Below are positions 17,480 to 30,122 of a stretch of DNA of 64,000 bases, in pieces. The stretch is taken from positions 434,001 through 498,000 of the forward strand of contig NZ_JACGWV010000002.1 in NCBI RefSeq assembly GCF_014137995.1. Reading direction: 5' to 3'. The translations under genes were made by a program, and so were the position numbers. Position 1 is the first letter of the stretch. Each line of letters opens with the position of its first letter. The DNA comes from Promicromonospora sukumoe (GTDB lineage: Bacteria; Actinomycetota; Actinomycetes; Actinomycetales; Cellulomonadaceae). The notes beneath the pieces are model-generated. The model was not told the origin of the DNA. It saw only the letters and a program-made list of their open reading frames with translations, and made no database searches.

Positions 17480-20062
17480 TTAGGCGTTCGCGACCAGACC
17501 CAGCTCCGCGACGCTCGCCAGGTGCCCGTGCCGCGGCACGATCCGCACGGTGTAGCCGAACGGGCCCGAGGTGTCGAGGCCCACGTCGCCGGCGAACGCG
17601 TGCCGGCCCGCCTCGTACGACTCCACCAGCGCGAGCGGCTCGGCGGTGAACTCGTCGATGACGTCGGCCTCGGTGACCCGGCCGTGCACCACCTGCACGT
17701 CCACGTCGTCGGGCGACAGCGGCCCGAGCGAGACGTAGGCGCGCACCGTGAGCCGGTCGCCGACCCGCACGGCCTCGCCGATGCCCGCCGACTCGACGTG
17801 GTCCACGCGGACCTGCGGCCACGAGCCGCGCACGTGGCCCTTCCAGCCCGCCAGGTCCTTGGCCGCGGCGTACCCGTCGGCGGCGAGCTGCCGCCCCGCC
17901 TGGGCCGCCGGGGCGTACAGCCCGTGCACGTACTCGGAGACCATGCGCGTGGCCTGGACCTTCGGGCCGAGGGTGGCGAGCGTGTGCCGCACCATCTCCA
18001 GCCAGCGGCCCGGCACGCCGTCGGCGGACCGGCCGTAGAACGCGGGCGCCACCTGCGACTCCACCAGGTCGTAGAGCGCGGCGGCCTCCAGGTCGTCGCG
18101 ACGGTCGGCGTCCTCGACGCCGTCGGCCGTGGGGATGCCCCAGCCGTTCTCGCCGTCGTACCACTCGGCCCACCAGCCGTCCTCGATGGAGAGGTTCAGG
18201 CCGCCGTTGAGCGCCGACTTCATGCCGGAGGTGCCGGACGCCTCCAGCGGCCGCAGCGGGTTGTTCAGCCAGACGTCGCAGCCCGGGTACAGCGACTGCG
18301 CCATGCCGATGTCGTAGTTCGGCAGGAAGACGATGCGGTGCCGCACCTCGGGGTCGTCGGCGAACCGGACGAGCTGCTGGATGAGCCGCTTGCCGGAGTC
18401 GTCGGCCGGGTGCGACTTGCCCGCCACGATGAGCTGCACGGGCCGCTCGGGGTGCAGCAGGAGCGCCTTGAGCCGCTCCGTGTCGCGCAGCATGAGCGTG
18501 AGCCGCTTGTAGGTGGGCACGCGCCGCGCGAAGCCGATCGTCAGCACGTCGGGCGACAGCACGTCGTCGACCCAGCCGAGCTCGGCCGGGGACGCGCCGC
18601 GCTCGCGCCAGGACTTGCGGACCCGGCGCCTGGCCTCGGCCACGAGCTCGCCGCGCATCTCGCCGCGCAGGGCCCACAGCTCGGCGTCGGACACCTTGCC
18701 CGGGTCGAGCCAGCCGGCCGACGCCTCCTGCGCCGTGAGCTCGTCCAGGCCCAGGCGCTCCGCCTCCACCGCGGCCAGCCGCGGCGCGACCCAGGTGGGC
18801 GAGTGCACGCCGTTGGTGACGGACGTGATCGGCACCTCGCGCGAGTCGAACCCGGGCCACAGGCCCTCGAACATCTCGCGGGACACCTGGCCGTGCAGCA
18901 GCGAGACGCCGTTCGCCCGGCCGCCGAGCCGCAGGCCCATCACAGCCATGTTGAACACGGTGGGGTCGCCGCCGTCGTAGTCCTCCGCGCCGAGGGCGAG
19001 CACGGTCTCGACCGGCACGCCGGCCATCGTGTTGTCGCCGCCGAAGTAGGCGCTGACCAGCTCCTTCGGGAACCGGTCGATGCCCGCCGGCACGGGCGTG
19101 TGCGTGGTGAAGACCGTGGCCGCGCGCACGGCCTCGTGGGCCTCGCCCACGCTGAGCCCGGAGCCGACGAGCTCGCGGATGCGCTCGACGCCGAGGAACC
19201 CGGCGTGCCCCTCGTTGGTGTGGTAGACCTCGGGCTCCGGCGCCCCGGTCAGCCGCGACCAGGCGCGCAGCGCGCGCACGCCGCCCACGCCGAGCAGCAG
19301 CTCCTGCTGGAGGCGGTGCTCGCCGCCGCCGCCGTAGAGGCGGTCGGTCACCTTGCGCGCCGCGTCGTCGTTCTCGGGCACGTTCGAGTCGAGCAGCAGC
19401 AACGGCACCCTGCCGACGGCCGCGACCCAGATGTGCGCGTGCAGCGTGCGCCCGCCGGGCAGGGCCAGCGAGACGACGGCGGGCGTGCCGTCCTCCTCGC
19501 GCAGGACCGCGAGCGGCAGGCCGTCCGGGTCGAGCAGCGGGTAGGTCTCGACCTGCCAGGCGTCGCGGGTGAGCGACTGCCGGAAGTACCCGGCGCCGTA
19601 CAGCAGGCCCACGCCGACGATCGGCACGCCCATGTCGGACGCGCTCTTGAGGTGGTCGCCCGCGAGGATGCCGAGGCCACCCGAGTACTGGGGCAGCACC
19701 GACGTGATGCCGAACTCGGGCGAGAAGTAGGCGATCGCCTGCGGCAGGCCACCACCCCCGGTCGCCTGGTTCTGGTACCACTGCGGGTCACGCAGGTAGT
19801 GGTGCAGGTCGTCGGACGCCGCTCGCACCCGGCCCGTGAACGCCTCGTCGGCCGCGAGCGCCGCGAGGCGGTCGGCTCCGAGGGCCGCGAGCAGGGCGAC
19901 GGGGTCGCCCCGGACGTCGGACCAGAGGTCGGGGTCGATGCTCTCGAACAGCTCTCTCGTCGGCGCGTGCCAGGACCAGCGAAGGTTCTGGGCCAGCTCG
20001 TCGAGCGCCGCGAGCTGCTCGGGGAGGACCGTGCGGACGGTGAATCTGCGGATCGCTCTCAC
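17480..20062 (-). CDS. glgP: Alpha-glucan (glycogen) phosphorylase
   Basis: 860 residues, family GT35. Releases glucose-1-phosphate from alpha-1,4-glucan, using PLP. The PLP-site signature EASGTSGMKSALNGG is intact, with EDGWWAEW and GIPTADG following; the N-terminal LAQNLRWSWHAPTRELFESIDPDLW is typical of the actinobacterial short-insert phosphorylases. I start it at GTG 20062 because TAGTGT lies 7 bases upstream (leaderless layout) and the protein then begins VRAIRRFTVRTVLPEQL; a longer frame to ATG 20098 overlaps the promoter. Divergent from glgE, from which it is now separated by an inserted 1.96-kb segment. Confidence 0.93.
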   Translation of the reverse strand: MRAIRRFTVRTVLPEQLAALDELAQNLRWSWHAPTRELFESIDPDLWSDVRGDPVALLAALGADRLAALAADEAFTGRVRAASDDLHHYLRDPQWYQNQATGGGGLPQAIAYFSPEFGITSVLPQYSGGLGILAGDHLKSASDMGVPIVGVGLLYGAGYFRQSLTRDAWQVETYPLLDPDGLPLAVLREEDGTPAVVSLALPGGRTLHAHIWVAAVGRVPLLLLDSNVPENDDAARKVTDRLYGGGGEHRLQQELLLGVGGVRALRAWSRLTGAPEPEVYHTNEGHAGFLGVERIRELVGSGLSVGEAHEAVRAATVFTTHTPVPAGIDRFPKELVSAYFGGDNTMAGVPVETVLALGAEDYDGGDPTVFNMAVMGLRLGGRANGVSLLHGQVSREMFEGLWPGFDSREVPITSVTNGVHSPTWVAPRLAAVEAERLGLDELTAQEASAGWLDPGKVSDAELWALRGEMRGELVAEARRRVRKSWRERGASPAELGWVDDVLSPDVLTIGFARRVPTYKRLTLMLRDTERLKALLLHPERPVQLIVAGKSHPADDSGKRLIQQLVRFADDPEVRHRIVFLPNYDIGMAQSLYPGCDVWLNNPLRPLEASGTSGMKSALNGGLNLSIEDGWWAEWYDGENGWGIPTADGVEDADRRDDLEAAALYDLVESQVAPAFYGRSADGVPGRWLEMVRHTLATLGPKVQATRMVSEYVHGLYAPAAQAGRQLAADGYAAAKDLAGWKGHVRGSWPQVRVDHVESAGIGEAVRVGDRLTVRAYVSLGPLSPDDVDVQVVHGRVTEADVIDEFTAEPLALVESYEAGRHAFAGDVGLDTSGPFGYTVRIVPRHGHLASVAELGLVANA

Positions 20063-20069
20063 CGGCAGA

Positions 20070-20075
20070 ACACTA
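20070..20075 (-). promoter_or_regulatory. Leaderless -10 element of glgP
   Basis: TAGTGT on the minus strand, seven bases before GTG 20062. Its upstream side reaches within about 30 bp of the left 63-bp repeat, so regulatory sequences beyond the core promoter now come from the repeat and the insert. Confidence 0.6.
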
Positions 20076-20106
20076 CGCACATGTGAGAGCGAGCACACCT
20101 GTTGCC

Positions 20107-20169
20107 GCAGGCTTCACCGGCTCGTCCGACGACGTTCACGAGACCTCGGCGCGCCCCGGAGGCGAGTCC
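20107..20169 (+). repeat. Left copy of the 63-bp direct repeat
   Basis: Identical over 63 bp to 22067-22129 (period 1,960 bp). It begins GCAGGCTTCACC and ends GGCGAGTCC. On the minus strand it supplies the last residues (SPPGRAEVS) and stop codon of the regulator gene. Confidence 0.95.
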
Positions 20170-21929
20170 GGCCAGGCACCCAGGGCGCGGGTCGTCGGGA
20201 CGTAGTAGAAGCCCGCTCCACGCCGGTTCGGACGGGACGGCTCGATCAGTTCTTGCTCCTCGAGCCGTTGAAAGACACGGCGGACATTGGTGGGACGGGT
20301 CTCGAGCAGAGACCCGAGCTCGGTCGAGCTGATGCGTCCACGAGCGCGGGCGTATCCCAGCGCGACGGTCTCACGGCTCAACCTGGCACGCCGCGGCGGC
20401 AGGGATCCATAGGTGCTGTCGAGCACGTCACGCGCACCGCTCGTGAGGGCCCAGGCCGCGGGCGCACCATCAGGGGTGCCCTCGACGACCACGATCACCG
20501 CGGTGCCCTCGACGGTGAGGTGGAGGAGGCCGTCGACGACGGGCTGGGCTTCGCCCTCCGACACCTGGAGCGACGCCGCGAGCCCCGTCAGGTCGATCCA
20601 CCCCTGGCGGGTCAGGAGATCGAGCGCCATGAGGCGGCGCAGGTCGCGCGCGGTGCCTGGATCGCTGAAAGCGTTGAGCCAGGCCATCCAGCCCTCGTCC
20701 ACCGTCTCGGCGATCAGCGTGGCCACCACGGCGGGCGACGGCGTCTCCCTGATGTCCGGGCGGGGGTAGCCCAGCCGAAGCATGTCCGTGACCATGCGGT
20801 CGACGCCGATTCCTTCTCGCTCCGCGACGCGCATCGCCGCCAGCAGCTCGGTCAGAGCGGTGTTACGGGAGCGGGACGGGTGGTTGATGATGTTCTCCGA
20901 GGTGACGCCGCCGAAGAACGCACCGGGACTGGTCACCTTGAGGCTGTTTCCGAGATGCTCGACCACCGTGGGGTCGTCGACCCCCCACTGACGGTGGGCG
21001 ACACCGTTGACGACGACCTCACGGAACGAGCGTTCTGGAATCCGCCGCGTCTGCCCCACTGCGAGCCCCTGACTCACATGGACCACCGGGTTGTGGGGGC
21101 GTGCCGTGCTGAAGACCGTCTGCAGCTCCTCGATGAGCGAGACTCCCGCTCGACGGACACGGTCGGTGCTGTCCGCGCCGGCCTGTTCTCGCCGGATGTA
21201 GTCGATCGCCGGTGCCCCACGACCCACGAAGACGAGATACCCCGCGTTGGTGAGAAAGCCGTCACCGGTCACGGCGTTCAGCCGGCGCAGGAGATCCGGT
21301 GTCGGCGCCTCGGCGAGGTCGTTGGCGCCGGGATCGACCGACTCGCGCAAGAAGTCCCGGACGATCTCGACCGCCTGCGGCCGGACAGCTCTGGTCAGAA
21401 CAGTGCTCGGCTGTGCGGACCAGTCGACCAGGAGCCCTCGAGACCGGCGGTCGTGCCAGGTCGCCGCATCGATCTCGACGCATCGGTCTGCCACCCGCCA
21501 GGTGATTCGGCCCTTCCACCGGACGGGCTCGATCGCTTCGACGACCCGCAGCGCGAGGAGCCGGGTGCCCCGGACGGCGACATCCCTGGCCTCCACGGTG
21601 ATCTGTCGCTGGGTCAGTTCGAAGATCCTGGCGCGCAGCCATTCGGCGTCGAGCTGGGTACCGATCAGCGTCGAGTCGTCCGCGACGCCGACGAGCAGGG
21701 CCCCACCACCAGGCGTGTTCGCCATGCAGGCACACTCGCCGGCCAGGGCCTTGGCTGCCGCTTCGTTGTGTGCCTGCCCCGGGAGAACAACGCCCCCGGG
21801 CCCGCGCCTACCTGCTTCCTCCTTGAGGTCGAGGCACCGCTGCTCGACCACGGTGCCGCCGTCGGCCAGGAGGGTCAGGGCATTCCGCAGAGCCTCGACC
21901 ACGGGATCCGGGCCGAAAAGTGTCACCAT
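20136..21929 (-). CDS. AlbA_2/HATPase_c_4-type ATP-binding transcriptional regulator-like protein
   Basis: 597 residues. The N-terminal 150 residues match the Schlafen AlbA_2 domain pattern (CLDLKEEAGRRG, then NTPGGGALLVGVADD). The middle has a GHKL ATPase-like region (FREVVVNGVAHRQWGVDDPTVVEHLGNSLKVTSPGAFFGGVTSENI, typical of HATPase_c_4). The C-terminus holds winged-helix-like segments (RISSTELGSLLETRPTNVRRVFQRLEEQELI). Such proteins are usually called putative DNA-binding or RecG-like; some act in phage defence or sit on mobile DNA. ATG 21929 follows TAGGCT-N6, so it is leaderless. The final residues come from the 63-bp repeat. Target and ligand unknown. Confidence 0.85.
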   Translation of the reverse strand: MVTLFGPDPVVEALRNALTLLADGGTVVEQRCLDLKEEAGRRGPGGVVLPGQAHNEAAAKALAGECACMANTPGGGALLVGVADDSTLIGTQLDAEWLRARIFELTQRQITVEARDVAVRGTRLLALRVVEAIEPVRWKGRITWRVADRCVEIDAATWHDRRSRGLLVDWSAQPSTVLTRAVRPQAVEIVRDFLRESVDPGANDLAEAPTPDLLRRLNAVTGDGFLTNAGYLVFVGRGAPAIDYIRREQAGADSTDRVRRAGVSLIEELQTVFSTARPHNPVVHVSQGLAVGQTRRIPERSFREVVVNGVAHRQWGVDDPTVVEHLGNSLKVTSPGAFFGGVTSENIINHPSRSRNTALTELLAAMRVAEREGIGVDRMVTDMLRLGYPRPDIRETPSPAVVATLIAETVDEGWMAWLNAFSDPGTARDLRRLMALDLLTRQGWIDLTGLAASLQVSEGEAQPVVDGLLHLTVEGTAVIVVVEGTPDGAPAAWALTSGARDVLDSTYGSLPPRRARLSRETVALGYARARGRISSTELGSLLETRPTNVRRVFQRLEEQELIEPSRPNRRGAGFYYVPTTRALGAWPDSPPGRAEVS

Positions 21930-21935
21930 GACGCA

Positions 21936-21980
21936 AGCCTAGCTGCGGCGTGCAATTATTTCTCGATAAATTGCACGCCG
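21936..21980 (-). promoter_or_regulatory. Leaderless promoter and AT-rich palindromic operator of the regulator gene
   Basis: TAGGCT (21936-21941) lies six bases before ATG 21929. Immediately upstream, CGGCGTGCAATT (21946-21957) and AATTGCACGCCG (21969-21980) form a perfect 12-bp inverted repeat around an 11-bp AT-rich centre. The palindrome covers the spacer and -35 region, so a protein bound here would block the promoter. Autoregulation by the encoded protein is the simplest inference. Confidence 0.7.
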
Positions 21981-22066
21981 TGCTCCGCGGCACGAACGGG
22001 GCGCACTTTCCGGGCCCGCATCGTGCCCCGCTCCCCGGAGAGAGCGTCCACGAGGGCGATCGACAG

Positions 22067-22129
22067 GCAGGCTTCACCGGCTCGTCCGACGACGTTCACG
22101 AGACCTCGGCGCGCCCCGGAGGCGAGTCC
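22067..22129 (+). repeat. Right copy of the 63-bp direct repeat
   Basis: Identical to 20107-20169. It ends 26 bp before the glgE start, so the -35 region of the glgE promoter lies at its edge. Confidence 0.95.
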
Positions 22130-22143
22130 CCTGCCAGGGTCGA

Positions 22144-22149
22144 TAGCGT
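22144..22149 (+). promoter_or_regulatory. Leaderless -10 element of glgE
   Basis: TAGCGT followed by exactly six bases and then GTG 22156. It supports the start of glgE and transcription of the whole glgE-treS-mak-glgB run from this point. Confidence 0.65.
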
Positions 22150-22155
22150 GTTCCG

Positions 22156-24257
22156 GTGAGCCCGCACACGAGTCCCGGCCGGATCGGCCGCATCCCCGTC
22201 CTCGAGGTCGCTCCCGTCGTCGAGGGGGGCCGTTGGCCTGCGAAGGCGGTGGTCGGGGAGGTCGTGCCCGTCGAGGCCACGGTCTTCCGCGAGGGGCACG
22301 ACGCCGTCTCGGCGACCGCCGTGCTCGTCGCCCCGGACGGGTCGGACCACTCGTGGGCGCCCATGACCGACGTGGCGCCGGGCCTGGACCACTTCCGGGG
22401 CGAGCTGCAGCCCGACGCCGAGGGCGACTGGTCCTTCCGTGTCGAGGCGTGGTCGGACCCGTTCGCCACGTGGACGCACGACGCGGGGATCAAGATTGCC
22501 GCGGACATCGACACCGAGCTCATGCTCGCCGAGGGGGTCCGGCTGTTCGACCGGATCTGCCGCCTGGTACCCGGCGACGCGCTGGTCGCGGGCGGCCGGA
22601 CGGCGCGCGACGCGCGGGTGCTGACCGCGGCCGCCAAGGCGCTGGCCGACGCCCGCCGCCCGGCCCCGGCCCGGTTCGCGGCGGCGACGTCGCCCGAGGT
22701 GGTCGAGGCCCTGCGCCGCGCTCCCCTGCGCGAGCTGGTCTCGGCGTCGGACACGTACCCGCTGCGGGTCTCGCGGAAGCTGGCGCTGGCGGGGTCCTGG
22801 TACGAGATGTTCCCCCGGTCGGAGGGCGCGTACCAGAAGAAGGACGGCACCTGGGTGTCGGGCACGTTCGCGACGGCGGCGAAGCGCCTGCCGGGCATCG
22901 CGGCGATGGGGTTCGACGTCGTCTACCTGACGCCGGTCTCCCCCATCGGGACCACGTTCCGCAAGGGCCGCAACAACACGCTGGAGGCGGCGCCCGGCGA
23001 CCCGGGCAGCCCGTACGCGATCGGGTCGGCGGACGGCGGGCACGACGCGATCCACCCCGACCTGGGCACGGAGGCGGACTTCCGGGACTTCGTCGGGGCC
23101 GCGCGCGCCGAGGGCCTGGAGGTGGCGCTCGACATCGCCCTGCAGTGCTCGCCGGACCACCCCTGGGTCACGGAGCACCCGGAGTGGTTCGTGGTGCGGG
23201 CGGACGGGTCGATCGCCTACGCGGAGAACCCGCCCAAGAAGTACCAGGACATCTACCCGCTGAGCTTCGACACCGACCCCGACGGCCTGTACGAGGCCGT
23301 CCTCGGGGTGATCCGCACGTGGATCGACCGGGGCGTGACCCTGTTCCGCGTGGACAACCCGCACACCAAGCCGCTGAACTTCTGGGAGTGGCTGCTGGCG
23401 GAGGTGCACGCGACGAACCCGGAGGTCATCTTCCTGTCGGAGGCCTTCACCAAGCCGGCGATGATGCAGACCCTGGCCCGGATCGGCTTCCACCAGTCGT
23501 ACACCTACTTCACCTGGCGCAACACCAAGGAGGAGGTCGAGGAGTACCTCGAAGAGGTGAGCGGGCCGCAGGGCTCGGTGCTGCGGCCGTCGTTCTGGCC
23601 CACGACGCACGACATCCTGCCGCCGTACCTGATCGAGGGCGGCGTCTCGGCGTTCGCGGTGCGGGCCGTGCTGGCCGCGACGGGCTCGCCCACGTGGGGC
23701 ATCTACTCCGGCTACGAGCTGGTCGAGAACGTACCCCGCCCGGGCGTCGAGGAGCAGATCGACAACGAGAAGTACGAGTACCGGCCGCGCGACTGGGAGC
23801 GGGCCGACGAGTACGGCATCGCCCTGCTGCTGGGCGAGCTGAACGCCGTCCGCCGCGCGCACCCCGCGCTGCGGCAGCTGCGCAACCTGACCGTGCACCC
23901 CACGACGAACGACCAGGTGGTCGCCTACTCCCGCCGGATCAGCGCCGATCACGCGTCGCGCGCGACAGCGGCGGCGGCGGGCCGCACCATGAGAGCAGGG
24001 GGTAACGATCGGCGTGCCCCGCGGCACGACGACGTGATCGTGGTCGTGCTGAACCTGGACCCCCGGAACGTGCAGGAGTCTGTAGTGCACCTGGATCTCT
24101 CCGCCCTCGGCCTCAGCGCCCCCGAGGGCGACGACAGCGCCCCGTTCTACGTGGCGCACGACCTGTTGTCCGGCGAGACGTACGGCTGGGGAGCGCATCC
24201 CTGGGTGCGGCTCGACCCCCAGGTCCGGGTGGCCCACGTCCTCCAGGTGGGTCCGGC

Positions 24258-24261
<4 letters not shown>
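22156..24261 (+). CDS. glgE: Alpha-1,4-glucan:maltose-1-phosphate maltosyltransferase
   Basis: 701 residues, family GH13_3. Adds maltose units from maltose-1-phosphate to alpha-1,4-glucan in the cytoplasm. N-terminal beta domain ([25 protein letters not shown]), catalytic barrel with [12 protein letters not shown], nucleophile Asp in [18 protein letters not shown], acid/base Glu in [13 protein letters not shown] and THDILPPYL. Near the C-terminus, between YSRRIS and [13 protein letters not shown], there is an unusual stretch of about 25 Ala/Arg/Gly-rich residues (positions 23943-24027) compared with the mycobacterial enzyme. Its stop overlaps treS as ATGA. Leaderless GTG start. Confidence 0.95.
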
Positions 24262-26146
<1,885 letters not shown>

Positions 26147-26150
<4 letters not shown>

Positions 26151-27631
26151 GCGCGGCGCGACCCGTCCACGTCTCCCCCGGAGCCGCGCACCTCCCGCCC
26201 GAGGTGCTGCGGCTGCTGGACGCCTGGCTGCCCGAGCAGCGCTGGTACCCCGTGCCCGCCGAGGGCGTGACGCACGAGCCGTGGCTCACGGTCACGTTCG
26301 GCGGGGTGGCCGACGTCGTCGTCGCCCTGCTGCGGCTGGTCGGTCCCGGGCTGGCGTCCGGCGACGAGTCGCTCGTGATCCAGGTCCCCCTGGTGCTGAC
26401 GCCCACCGCGGAGCCGGAGGCCGACACCCCCGACACGGAGGCGGCCGGGCTCATCGGCACCGTCACCACGGCGTCGGGCACCGCGACCGTGCACGACGGC
26501 GGCGTGCACCCCGCGGCCTGGCACGCCTACTTCACCGCCGCGCTGCCCGGCGCGTGCGAGCCGGAGGACTGCGCCGAGCTCGTGGGCGCGCGCCGCATCT
26601 CCGGGGAGCAGTCGAACACCTCCGTGGTGCTCCCGGCCATGCCGCACGCGGCCGGGCGGGGCGGGATGCTCAAGATCCTGCGGACCGTCGCCCTGGGGCC
26701 GCACCCCGACGTCGTCATCCCGGCCGCCCTGACCGAGGCCGGCTGGGACGGCGTGCCGCGCTACCTGGGCGCGGTCGGGCTGTCGGGAGCGGGGGCCGGC
26801 ACTCGTCCAGGCTCCGGTTCCGGTTCTGGTTCCGCTTCTCTGCCCGACGCGCACCTCGCCGTCCTGTCCGAGCTGGTCCACGACGCGACCGACGGCTTCG
26901 AGCTGGCCTGCGCGTACGCCGCGCGGGACGAGGACTTCGGGGAGCGGGCGCTGGAGCTGGGCGCCGTCGTCGCGCAGATGCACACCGCGCTGCGCCGGGC
27001 CCTGGGCCCAGGGCCCGCGCTAGAGCCGGCCGGCTTCATGGGCGTGCTGCGCCGCCGGGCCGCCGAGGCCTTCGCCGACGTGCCCGCCCTGGCCCCGCAG
27101 CGCGCGGGCGTCACCGCGCTGTACGAGTCGCTGAGCACGCGCCTGTCCGCGGTCGTCGCGCGCGGCGACGTCGTCCCGCTCCAGGCGATCCACGGCGACC
27201 TGCACCTCGGGCAGGCGCTCTGGTCGTCCGACGGCTGGAAGGTGCTCGACTTCGAGGGCGAGCCGCAGCGCCCCGTGTCCGAGCGCACGGCCCCCGACCT
27301 GCCGCTGCGCGACGTCGCCGGGATGCTCCGCTCCCTCGACTACGCCGCCGCCGTCGGGCAGGCCACGGACCCGCACTGGGCGGCCCACGCGCAGGTGAGC
27401 TTTCTCGAGGGTTATCGACAGGCGTCGAACGGCGAGGTGCACGAGGGAACCGCGCACCCCGTCGGCGGGGCGACGTCGTCGGGCAGCGCGCTCGACGTCG
27501 GCACGGCGGAGCTCCTGCTGCGCGCCCTGACCGTCGACAAGGCCCTGTACGAGGTGGTCTACGAGTTCCGGCACCGCCCCGCGTGGATGCACATCCCGCT
27601 CGCCGCCGTGGACCGCGTGCTCAGCTCGTGA
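26147..27631 (+). CDS. mak: Maltokinase (Pep2)
   Basis: 494 residues. Phosphorylates maltose to maltose-1-phosphate, the GlgE substrate. N-terminal cap domain with [21 protein letters not shown] in the nucleotide-binding part, catalytic loop [12 protein letters not shown] and metal site [10 protein letters not shown], all as in actinobacterial maltokinases. GTG 26147 overlaps the treS stop. Positions 26810-26839 encode a short Gly-Ser run ([10 protein letters not shown]) in a surface loop, made by slipped GGTTCC-type hexamers; this is not expected in the family and is probably a flexible insertion. Confidence 0.93.
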
Positions 27632-27696
27632 CCTGCGGCTCAGCACGCGACGAGCACGTGTCGCACGTCACGCTCCCGACATGGAATGGTGAACCC

Positions 27697-30058
<2,362 letters not shown>

Positions 30059-30060
<2 letters not shown>

Positions 30061-30113
30061 GTGCTGGACATTCGCCCTTCTGACGGTCTCAGAAGGGCGA
30101 ATGTCCAGCACTC
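30059..30113. terminator. Bidirectional terminator between glgB and the thioredoxin-TPR gene
   Basis: A perfect 25-bp inverted repeat (30059-30083 and 30089-30113) with a 5-nt loop fills the 62-bp gap between two convergent genes. The left arm begins inside the glgB stop codon. Confidence 0.85.
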
Positions 30114-30122
30114 AACGTCGGG

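Larger units (their letters stand above)
20107..22129. mobile_element. Repeat-bounded insertion carrying an AlbA/HATPase-type regulator
   Basis: Two perfect 63-bp direct repeats bound a segment with one gene and its operator, placed exactly between the divergent leaderless genes glgP and glgE. Removing one repeat plus the insert leaves a 133-bp glgP-glgE intergenic region, a normal size for a divergent promoter. No transposase, integrase or terminal inverted repeats are present, and 63 bp is far longer than a usual transposon target duplication. It may be a site moved by a recombinase acting in trans, or a recombination-mediated gain. The insertion interpretation is inference; the repeats are plain in the sequence. 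Confidence 0.65.

Noticed and set aside
17429..20086. Plus-strand open frame of 885 codons over glgP
   Set aside because: Composition is Leu/Val/Arg/His-rich and structureless; glgP on the other strand has complete catalytic motifs.
20107..22129. Tyrosine-integrase element or phage remnant
   Set aside because: The repeats could be attachment sites, but no integrase, excisionase or tRNA gene is present, so I only call a repeat-bounded insertion.
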